NCBI GenBank assembly: GCA_017472105.1
Contig: JAFUQY010000456.1
Location: 1 to 5,913, forward strand
DNA: 5,913 nt
Direction of reading: 5' to 3'
Source of the DNA: Clostridia bacterium
GTDB lineage: Bacteria; Bacillota_A; Clostridia; Oscillospirales; CAG-272
Of the stretch, positions 1 through 5,278 are shown in pieces; position 1 is the first letter of the stretch, and each line of letters opens with the position of its first letter. Under the pieces are notes generated by a model that worked only from the letters and a program-made list of their open reading frames with translations, ran no database searches and was not told the origin of the DNA. The position numbers were made by a program, and so were the translations under genes.

Positions 1-90
1 ACGCTTGAACGGCCGAGATCCCTAAGAGCCCGTGACGCGCAGGTTTCATCGAAGATGAATACCTAGTTCTTAGGCGCCCCCGCGAGGGGT
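1..90 (+). ncRNA. Possible 3' part of an unassigned structured RNA
   Basis: No convincing gene is visible here, but the stretch folds well. CCTAAGA (21-27) pairs perfectly with TCTTAGG (68-74). Inside it AGGT (41-44) and TTCATC (45-50) pair with GATGAA (54-59) and ACCT (61-64), with a GAA loop and one bulged T at 60. A third helix, CCCC (78-81) and GGGG (86-89), closes a GCGA loop of the GNRA type. The segment is GC-rich, unlike the AT-rich DNA that follows. I do not recognise it as RNase P RNA, tmRNA, SRP RNA, 6S RNA or a common riboswitch: the sequence signatures I know for these are absent. The + strand is assumed because a possible terminator hairpin and a + strand gene follow. An alternative is a protein C-terminus in frame 1, ending at TAG 64-66, but its codons (AGA, CGG, CTA) differ from the neighbouring genes. 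Confidence 0.3.
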
Positions 91-103
91 AATAAAATCA
101 ATT

Positions 104-120
104 GAAAAGCGGAGCTTTTC
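104..120 (+). terminator. Hairpin, possible weak terminator of the upstream transcript
   Basis: GAAAAGC (104-110) and GCTTTTC (114-120) form a perfect 7-bp stem around a GGA loop. The T-rich part lies inside the 3' arm and only TACAATAT follows, so there is no proper U-tract. It lies between the RNA-like segment and the promoter at 131, where a terminator for the upstream unit would be expected. It could equally be another helix of that RNA. Confidence 0.35.
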
Positions 121-130
121 TACAATATCA

Positions 131-159
131 TTGACAACCCTAACAGGATTTGATAAAAT
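131..159 (+). promoter_or_regulatory. Sigma-A type promoter for the ligase operon
   Basis: A perfect -35 box TTGACA (131-136) is separated by 17 bp from TAAAAT (154-159), a 5-of-6 match to the -10 box. TG at 151-152, one base before the -10 box, makes it an extended -10 promoter as well. Transcription would start near 166, leaving an AT-rich leader of about 60 nt before the first gene. Nothing else upstream of that gene resembles a promoter this closely, so it probably drives at least the first three genes. Confidence 0.75.
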
Positions 160-188
160 ATACCTATAAAATAAAAATACTAAAAATC

Positions 189-204
189 CAAAAATTAATT
201 TTTG
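189..204. repeat. 16-bp perfect palindrome in the operon leader
   Basis: CAAAAATTAATTTTTG is its own reverse complement over all 16 bases. It lies about 30 bp downstream of the -10 box and ends 22 bases before the start codon of the ligase gene. As DNA it could be an operator for a dimeric regulator; as RNA it would form only a weak A-U helix. It does not resemble the BirA operator consensus (TTGTAACC-type half sites). In DNA this AT-rich such palindromes also arise by chance. Confidence 0.35.
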
Positions 205-226
205 CGAATCAAAAAGGACACCACCC

Positions 227-1258
227 ATGAAAAAAGAACTTCTTCTCGATGAACTTGCCCGCTATGCGGATGATTCCGTCAGCGTCGTTTTCAAGGACAC
301 TACCGTCTCCACCAATGCCGATGCGCGTGAACTGATCGGAAGTGAAATGTCCGGCCCCGTCCTCATCATCGCCAGCGAACAGACCGGCGGACGCGGACGT
401 CAGGGCAAATCCTTCCTCTCTCCCGAAGGCGGACTCTATATGTCCCTCGTGTTCCGCTCCGATGTTCCGATCGAAAGCGTCATCCCCATGACTTCCGCCG
501 CCGCTGTCGGTGTGTGCCGTGCCATCGCGGATGTTGCAGGGGCGCAGTGCGGAATCAAGTGGGTCAACGATATCTACTACGACGGTAAAAAGCTCGCGGG
601 TATCCTCGTGGAATCCATCAACAACTACGAAGCCATGACCTCCGATTACCTCATCATCGGCATCGGCATCAATATGACCACCGCACCCGACGTCGAAACC
701 ATCGGCGGCGTGACTGCGGCTTCCCTCTCCGATGAGGGCTATGACGTCGAAGTCGAGACCCTGTGCGCAAAAATCGTCGGCGAGCTTCTCGATTTCCGCA
801 ATTCCGGCTACTACTTCCCTGCCTATATCGACGATTACCGCCGTCTCTCCGTTGTGCTCGGACGCGAAATCACCTTCACGCAGGACGGCGCAACCTGCTC
901 CGGCACCGCTCAGTCCATCGGTGAAAACGGCGAGCTGATCGTTTCCTGCGGCGATGAAACCGTTGCCCTCGCGTCGGGTGAAATCAGCGTCCGCGTCCTC
1001 TCCGGCGACAGCACGATTCTGAATTACGAAGAACTCAAGGCAAAGGTATCGGCGGGTGCGGAACTGGACTTCACCTACGACGGCAGACGCTTCTGCATCA
1101 GCTGTCCGCGCGGAAAGACATGGAGCATCGCGGAATACGGCAGCACGGGATTCTGTCAGAATTTCGACACCGCTGAGGAACTCTTCCTCGATACACGCAT
1201 CTCCGGTATGCCCCTGGACGAAATCTGGGAAAACGTATCCGAAGTCACCGTTCTCTAA
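227..1258 (+). CDS. Biotin-[carboxyl-carrier-protein] ligase, no HTH domain, with extra C-terminal domain
   Basis: The family joins biotin, via biotinyl-AMP, to a lysine of biotin carboxyl carrier proteins in the cytoplasm. The N-terminus enters the catalytic domain directly (TVSTN, residues 26-30), so the winged-helix repressor domain of E. coli BirA is absent and the protein should be a ligase only. Visible signatures are the biotinyl-AMP loop GGRGRQGKSF (54-63), KWVNDI (111-116), KKLAGILVE (121-129, with the expected catalytic lysine at 122) and GIGIN (145-149). The SH3-like C-terminal BPL domain spans about 211-256. A family member without HTH normally stops there, but this one continues for about 80 residues (264-343) into a small alpha/beta-looking domain with the motifs FTYDGRRFCIS and WSIAEYG. 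The start is supported by AAAAAGGA 8 nt upstream. The next gene begins 12 nt after the stop. The ligase call is secure; the role of the extra domain is unknown. Confidence 0.93.
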   Translation: MKKELLLDELARYADDSVSVVFKDTTVSTNADARELIGSEMSGPVLIIASEQTGGRGRQGKSFLSPEGGLYMSLVFRSDVPIESVIPMTSAAAVGVCRAIADVAGAQCGIKWVNDIYYDGKKLAGILVESINNYEAMTSDYLIIGIGINMTTAPDVETIGGVTAASLSDEGYDVEVETLCAKIVGELLDFRNSGYYFPAYIDDYRRLSVVLGREITFTQDGATCSGTAQSIGENGELIVSCGDETVALASGEISVRVLSGDSTILNYEELKAKVSAGAELDFTYDGRRFCISCPRGKTWSIAEYGSTGFCQNFDTAEELFLDTRISGMPLDEIWENVSEVTVL

Positions 1259-1270
1259 AGGGATACTGCC

Positions 1271-2026
1271 ATGACTGACTCCAAAACACTGGCTTATATC
1301 AACCTGTACGGCGTGCTCGGTTCGCTGAGTGCACTGTGCGCCTGTGTTCCCGAGGCGAAGAAAATCCTCGGCAATGCGGGCTGTTCCATCGGCTTCACCG
1401 TCAAGGACGGACCGGCGGCGACTCTCACCTTCGTGGGCGGCTCGTGCATCATCCGGGAAGGTGCCGACGACTGTACGGTGAAGATTCCGTTCTCATCCCC
1501 CGAAAAATTCAACGGCATGGTTGACGGAACCGTGACGCCCATCCCGACCAAAGGCTTCACGAAGCTCCCGTTCCTGCTCGGGAAATTCAAAAAGCTGACC
1601 GATCTGCTGGAATCCTACCTCAGACCCGCGCCGGAAAAGCTCGCGGATGAAGCGTTCCTCCGTCAAAGCACCATCGTTATGTTCCGCGTCATCGTCGCCG
1701 CGATTGCTCAGATCGGAAATCACGACAGAATCGGACAGTTTTCCGCATCCAATATGCCCGACGGCGCGATCAAGTTTGAAATTCCCGGTGCGGCAAAGGC
1801 GGCGATCCTCATCAAAAACGGCACGCTGACCTACTCCGACAAAATTCCGAAAGACGTCACCTCCGTCATGACCTTCGCCGATATCCGGACCGCGCGCGAT
1901 CTCTTCGACGGAAAAATCAACGCGGTCGCGGCAGTCGGAAACGGCGGCGTGAAAATGGCGGGCATGATTCCGCAGCTCGACAACGCCAACCGGATCCTGT
2001 CGCGGGTCGAGATGTATCTGAGATGA
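1271..2026 (+). CDS. Putative SCP2-like (sterol carrier/lipid-binding) protein, apparently two tandem units
   Basis: This 251-residue protein has no signal peptide, no clear membrane segment and no catalytic motif. Two stretches, about 41-117 and 168-250, share one plan. Each opens with paired beta strands (FTVKDGPAATLTF; FEIPGAAKAAILI), continues with GGSCII or NGTLTY and a short strand (CTVKIPF; VTSVMTF), then a helix with a glycine turn (SPEKFNGMVDGT; ARDLFDGKINAV), and ends in a helix closing with ESYL or EMYL. The second unit resembles the C-terminal half of SCP2-type folds, which hold lipids or other hydrophobic ligands in a pocket. The middle (about 118-165) is helical and links the units. 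AAGGGA sits 7 nt before the ATG. The stop overlaps an in-frame upstream ATG of the next gene, so the two genes are probably co-translated. The SCP2 assignment rests on pattern reading alone and no ligand can be named. Confidence 0.5.
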   Translation: MTDSKTLAYINLYGVLGSLSALCACVPEAKKILGNAGCSIGFTVKDGPAATLTFVGGSCIIREGADDCTVKIPFSSPEKFNGMVDGTVTPIPTKGFTKLPFLLGKFKKLTDLLESYLRPAPEKLADEAFLRQSTIVMFRVIVAAIAQIGNHDRIGQFSASNMPDGAIKFEIPGAAKAAILIKNGTLTYSDKIPKDVTSVMTFADIRTARDLFDGKINAVAAVGNGGVKMAGMIPQLDNANRILSRVEMYLR

Positions 2027-2028
2027 AC

Positions 2029-2033
2029 GGAGG
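2029..2033 (+). promoter_or_regulatory. Ribosome binding site that fixes the aminotransferase start at 2041
   Basis: GGAGG (2029-2033) lies 7 nt before ATG 2041. The longer reading from ATG 2023 would put this site inside the gene and has no comparable site of its own, so 2041 is the better start. Confidence 0.8.
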
Positions 2034-2040
2034 AACGAAT

Positions 2041-3294
2041 ATGAGAGAACCCTTCACATACCCCAATTCGCGGGAGCAGTTTGAGAGAGCGTCCCGCGTG
2101 ATTCCCTCCGGGATTTACGGACATCAGGGTCCTGCCGAGGGATGCCACATTCCGCACGACGCGTTCCCGCTGTTCTCCAGCCGTGCGTCCGGGACGTATT
2201 TCTGGGACATCGACGGGCACCGCTACATCGACTACATGTGCGCATACGGTCCGAACGTGCTCGGCTACAACGATCCCGACGTGGACGAAGCGGCACGGAA
2301 ACAGCGCGAAAAAGGCGACTGCATCACCGCACCTTCGCTGATTATGGTGGATTTCGCGGAGCTCCTCGTGGACACCGTGGCATCCGCAGACTGGGCATTC
2401 TTCGCCAAAAACGGCAATGACGTGACCACCCTCGCCGTCATGACCGCACGCGCGCACACCCGACGCAAGAAAATCGTGTTCTTCAAGGGATACTACCACG
2501 GTGTCGCCGCATGGACGCAGAAAATCGACTATGCGGGCATCATTGAAGAGGACGTCGCGAACAATCTTTACATCCCGTGGAACGACGACGCCGCACTTGA
2601 GCGTGTGTTTGCCGAAAACCGGGATGAGATTGCCGCCGTCATCGCTCAGCCCTACATGCACGGCAATTTCGCGGACAATGAGCTTCCGGCGGAGGGATTC
2701 TGGCAGAAGGTACGCAAGACATGCACCGAAAACGGGACGATCCTCATCGTGGACGACGTGCGCGCGGGATTCCGTCTGGATCTTGCGGGAAGCGACCACT
2801 ATTTCGGATTCGAAGCCGACCTCATCTGCTTCTGCAAGGCGATTGCGAACGGCTACAACGTCTCCGCGCTCTGCGGCAAGGATTTTCTGAAAAACACCGT
2901 CTCGTCGATCTCCTACACCGGCAGCTACTGGCTCTCCGCAGTTCCCTTCGCGGCGGGCATTGCGTGCATCGAGAAGATGAAGCGGATCAACTCGCCGCAG
3001 ATTCTGCTTGACAAGGGCAATCGTCTGAAGCGCGAGCTCATCAAGGCGGCAGCGGACTACGGCTTCAATCTGAAAATCAGCGGCGCGCCGTCACTGTTCT
3101 ACATGAGACTCGCGGACGACCCGACCCTGATGCTGCATCAGGAATGGATCGCGGAATGCGTGAAGCGCGGCGTGTATTTCACCAACCACCACAACCACTT
3201 CATCAACGCCGCCCTCACCGACGCTGACATTGACGAAACCGTCGACATCGCGCGCGACGCGTTTGAAGTGCTCCGCCAGCGGCATCCGGAGTAA
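2041..3294 (+). CDS. Class III PLP-dependent aminotransferase, glutamate-1-semialdehyde aminomutase-like
   Basis: The protein is a 417-residue, cytoplasmic, fold-type I PLP enzyme, the usual length for the family. The N-terminal part has YFWDIDGHRYIDY (53-65). The cofactor site shows the Asp that contacts the pyridine nitrogen in VDDVRAGFR (D238) and the Schiff-base lysine in CKAIANGY (K266). KIVFFKGYYHG (144-154) matches the region after the phosphate loop, and YTGSYW (292-297) holds the phosphate-contacting threonine/glycine loop. The C-terminal small domain ends with GVYFTNHHNHF and a TDADID helix. Two signatures are altered: the usual SGTEA-type loop reads NGNDV (124-128), and DEV is DDV. 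True chlorophyll/heme-pathway GSA aminomutase (hemL) is therefore unlikely, and no other heme genes are nearby. Transamination of a sugar or small keto/aldehyde compound is more plausible, and the isomerase-type gene downstream fits that loosely. The substrate cannot be named from sequence. Confidence 0.85.
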   Translation: MREPFTYPNSREQFERASRVIPSGIYGHQGPAEGCHIPHDAFPLFSSRASGTYFWDIDGHRYIDYMCAYGPNVLGYNDPDVDEAARKQREKGDCITAPSLIMVDFAELLVDTVASADWAFFAKNGNDVTTLAVMTARAHTRRKKIVFFKGYYHGVAAWTQKIDYAGIIEEDVANNLYIPWNDDAALERVFAENRDEIAAVIAQPYMHGNFADNELPAEGFWQKVRKTCTENGTILIVDDVRAGFRLDLAGSDHYFGFEADLICFCKAIANGYNVSALCGKDFLKNTVSSISYTGSYWLSAVPFAAGIACIEKMKRINSPQILLDKGNRLKRELIKAAADYGFNLKISGAPSLFYMRLADDPTLMLHQEWIAECVKRGVYFTNHHNHFINAALTDADIDETVDIARDAFEVLRQRHPE

Positions 3295-3295
3295 A

Positions 3296-3339
3296 CCTTT
3301 TTTCTTCTTTCTTATTTATTATTTCTTCTTTATTCTTTC
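3296..3339 (+). other. Pyrimidine-rich tract between the aminotransferase and isomerase genes
   Basis: Forty of 44 bases are C or T, the four exceptions all being A, in the 82-nt gap between genes 3 and 4. It starts two bases after the aminotransferase stop with CC and six T. A weak hairpin, CTCCG (3271-3275) with CGGAG (3287-3291), lies just before it inside the end of the gene, so partial transcription termination is possible. I find no -35/-10 pair here, so the downstream genes are probably read through from upstream. Confidence 0.5.
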
Positions 3340-3361
3340 GCCCCTCACACTTCATTTCAAC

Positions 3362-3367
3362 AGGAGG
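3362..3367 (+). promoter_or_regulatory. Ribosome binding site that fixes the isomerase start at 3377
   Basis: A full AGGAGG (3362-3367) lies 9 nt before ATG 3377. The same frame is open back to an ATG at 3230, but that extension overlaps the aminotransferase gene and translates the pyrimidine-rich gap into a run of Phe/Leu/Tyr. It is rejected in favour of 3377. Confidence 0.85.
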
Positions 3368-3376
3368 ATTTTATTC

Positions 3377-4198
3377 ATGCGTAAACTCGGCGTATCCATC
3401 ATCGGGGGACATCCTGACAAGTATTCCGTTACCGAACAGATCAAGCTCTTCGCAGAGGTAGGCTTTGACTGCTTCTTCTCGGGCGCATCCGGCTCCAAGG
3501 GGAACGAACCCGTGGAAGAATGGGCGGAATGCGCGGCAAAATACGGCATCGAATTCGAAACCATCCATGCACCCTTCGGCGGCGTGAACGATCTGTGGAA
3601 GGATGTCCCGGCGGGCGACGACTACATGAACTACATGTGTACCGTCATCGATCAGTGCCATCGCGCGAACGTGGACAAGATGATTATGCACGTCACCATC
3701 GGCAACACCGCACCGGATGTGGGCCCCGTCGGACTGAACCGGTTCGCAAAGCTCGAGGAATACGCGGAAAAGAACGGCGTGCATCTCTGCTATGAGAACC
3801 TCGAGCCCCTGCCGCACCTGCACGAAGTCATGAAGCACGCGGGCGACTACCACGGATTCTGCCTCGACATCGGTCACAACTGCTGCTACACACCGCACAT
3901 CCCGATGATGAAGCTGTACGGCGACCGCATTCTCTGCACGCACATCCACGACAACCGCGGCGTGACCCAGCCCGGCACCATCGACTACCGCGACGACAAC
4001 CATCTGCTCCCGTTCGACGGCATCCTCGACTGGAAGTGGTTCGCAAAGACCCTGAACGCAACCGGCTACACGGGTCCGATGACGTTCGAGCTGTCCGCGG
4101 GAAGCAAGCCTGAATACAGCTCCGGCACGTTTGTGAGCTTCGTGAGAGACGCGTTTGAGAGAGCGAAGAGAGTCCGCGCGTTTGAGGAGGCAGACTGA
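3377..4198 (+). CDS. Sugar phosphate isomerase/epimerase family protein (xylose isomerase-like TIM barrel)
   Basis: The 273-residue protein has the usual length and layout of the AP-endonuclease-2/xylose-isomerase-like TIM-barrel family, whose members are cytoplasmic, metal-dependent isomerases, epimerases or dehydratases of sugars and polyols. It starts on a beta strand (KLGVSIIGG, 3-11). The expected metal and substrate ligands are all present: HAPF (64-67), E140 in CYENLE, D164 and H167 in CLDIGH, H189 and H191 in HIHDN, and E238 in TFELS. The loop DDNHLLPFDGILDW (206-219) corresponds to the HLxPGxGxIDW element common in the family. The enzyme should therefore be active. The stop overlaps the start of the next gene by one base, with that gene's ribosome binding site inside this coding region, so the two products are probably made together. 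Family members differ widely in substrate and none can be chosen here. Confidence 0.85.
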   Translation: MRKLGVSIIGGHPDKYSVTEQIKLFAEVGFDCFFSGASGSKGNEPVEEWAECAAKYGIEFETIHAPFGGVNDLWKDVPAGDDYMNYMCTVIDQCHRANVDKMIMHVTIGNTAPDVGPVGLNRFAKLEEYAEKNGVHLCYENLEPLPHLHEVMKHAGDYHGFCLDIGHNCCYTPHIPMMKLYGDRILCTHIHDNRGVTQPGTIDYRDDNHLLPFDGILDWKWFAKTLNATGYTGPMTFELSAGSKPEYSSGTFVSFVRDAFERAKRVRAFEEAD

Positions 4199-5175
4199 TG
4201 CTGAAAATCACGCATTCCATCGTTCTCGACACGCTCTGCATGCTGGAAACCCGATGCAGCATCCGCGAAGACCGCAGTTATCTCGACGGATTCCTTGAGC
4301 TTCACGGTGAAATTGCGGAAAAATTCGGCACTCTGCTCCCGAACTGGTGCTACGGAATGTCGGCGTTCTCCTATCTGCTCTCCGTCTGGGCGGCGGAAAC
4401 GGGCGAATCCACGGAAACCATGACCCTCTCCCGTCTGGCGGATGTGATTGAGGATGTACCGACCTTCGATTCCGTGGTGCGTCCGGCGATTGACAACGAA
4501 TTTCTCCGGAGCTTTTTCTGGCCTTTTCTCGACAGTTTCCGTCAGCCGAAGCACGCGGAGTATGTCAGCACCATCCGTGCCCTTGCCGACGCGGGATTTG
4601 AGGACTGGTACTGCCGCCGCGTCATGCCGTATGTGACCGCCTTTGAAGAAAAGCTCCGGGCGCATTACGCGGACGACGACACGGATACGGTACTCCGCCA
4701 TGTGGCACGGATGAAGAACCGCGAGCCGGAGGATATCACCATCACGGTTTCCATGTTCTCAGACCCCGTGAGCTTCACCCTCCGCGGCGGATTTCTGAAC
4801 TGCATGGTCATCGACCGCGGCCGCCGTCCGTCATGGCTGATCGCGCACGAATGCATGCACGGATTTGCATCGGCTGAGACAACGGAGCTGTACCGGAAAT
4901 ACGTGGACGCCGACGACGAACGCCGTGAGATGCACCGGATTCTCATCGAAGAGATGCACTCCGGGGACGAGGAAGAAATGGTGATGGCGGCAGAGCATTA
5001 CATCATGGTTCTGACCGGATCGGATCCCGAAGCGGAAATGGAGACTGCCAGAGGACGCTACGGCGGATGCTGTCCCAATGTCGCGCTCTTCCTCGGTCTT
5101 CTGCTGAAAGAGCCCCATCCTGTCGCGGATTATGACGCGTGGATGAAGAAAACGCTGACAAACCTGCTGAACTGA
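4198..5175 (+). CDS. Uncharacterised protein with HEXXH motif, putative zinc metallopeptidase
   Basis: I do not recognise the family of this 325-residue protein. It has no signal peptide or membrane segment, so it should act in the cytoplasm. The N-terminal half (about 1-180) is mostly helical and without motifs. Then comes a beta-rich stretch ending in GGFLNCMVIDRG (197-208), followed by the helix WLIAHECMHGFAS. This contains HECMH (217-221), an exact HEXXH zinc-site motif with a hydrophobic lead-in and a strand before it, as in zincin proteases. Forty-five residues on, EEEMVMAAEHYIMV offers E266 as a possible third zinc ligand, which would make it gluzincin-like. The start at 4198 is supported by GAGGAGG (4184-4190), 7 nt upstream, and by the TGATG overlap with the isomerase gene. 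A terminator follows 10 nt after the stop, so it is the last gene of the operon. Protease activity is inferred from the motif alone. Confidence 0.75.
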   Translation: MLKITHSIVLDTLCMLETRCSIREDRSYLDGFLELHGEIAEKFGTLLPNWCYGMSAFSYLLSVWAAETGESTETMTLSRLADVIEDVPTFDSVVRPAIDNEFLRSFFWPFLDSFRQPKHAEYVSTIRALADAGFEDWYCRRVMPYVTAFEEKLRAHYADDDTDTVLRHVARMKNREPEDITITVSMFSDPVSFTLRGGFLNCMVIDRGRRPSWLIAHECMHGFASAETTELYRKYVDADDERREMHRILIEEMHSGDEEEMVMAAEHYIMVLTGSDPEAEMETARGRYGGCCPNVALFLGLLLKEPHPVADYDAWMKKTLTNLLN

Positions 5176-5185
5176 ATCCAACAAG

Positions 5186-5217
5186 CGCCGCACAGCCTCA
5201 AACCTGCGGCGTTTTTG
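5186..5217 (+). terminator. Intrinsic terminator ending the five-gene run
   Basis: CGCCGCA (5186-5192) and TGCGGCG (5205-5211) form a perfect GC-rich 7-bp stem with a 12-nt loop, followed at once by TTTTT (5212-5216) and G. The two A before the stem can extend pairing into the T-run. It begins 10 nt after the HEXXH gene and ends 3 bases before the -35 box of the next gene. Confidence 0.88.
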
Positions 5218-5219
5218 TA

Positions 5220-5248
5220 TTGACGCGGGCGGAAAAATCGGGTATAAT
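5220..5248 (+). promoter_or_regulatory. Consensus sigma-A promoter of the TraX-family gene
   Basis: TTGACG (5220-5225, 5 of 6) and a perfect TATAAT (5243-5248) are 17 bp apart. The predicted start near 5255 leaves a leader of about 24 nt. It follows the terminator directly, so the TraX-family gene is a separate transcription unit. No operator-like repeat is visible around it. Confidence 0.88.
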
Positions 5249-5278
5249 GGAAGAAAATCCACCCAACCGGAGCCGTAT

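Noticed and set aside
1..51. Short - strand reading frame starting at an ATG near position 51 and running off the left edge
   Set aside because: No ribosome binding site and the ATG lies within the perfect hairpin at 41-64; nothing supports translation.
98..126. Possible second promoter using TACAAT at 121-126
   Set aside because: The nearest TTGAAA (102-107) is only 13 bp away and the correctly spaced hexamer does not match a -35 box.
1831..2799. Long open frame of 322 codons on the - strand across the end of the SCP2-like gene and the aminotransferase
   Set aside because: It lies opposite two well-supported genes, is unusually rich in Val and His as expected for the complement of a high-GC coding strand, and shows no family motif.
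3230..3376. Extended N-terminus of 49 residues for the isomerase protein, with a Phe-rich stretch resembling a membrane helix
   Set aside because: It comes from translating the pyrimidine-rich gap; AGGAGG at 3362-3367 places the start at 3377, where family similarity begins.
3371..4003. Open frame of 210 codons on the - strand inside the isomerase gene
   Set aside because: Low-complexity Val/Ala/His-rich shadow; the + strand here has all metal ligands of the isomerase family.
4066..4701. Open frame of 211 codons on the - strand across the isomerase/HEXXH junction
   Set aside because: It overlaps two + strand genes that each have a strong ribosome binding site, and its translation has no recognisable domain.
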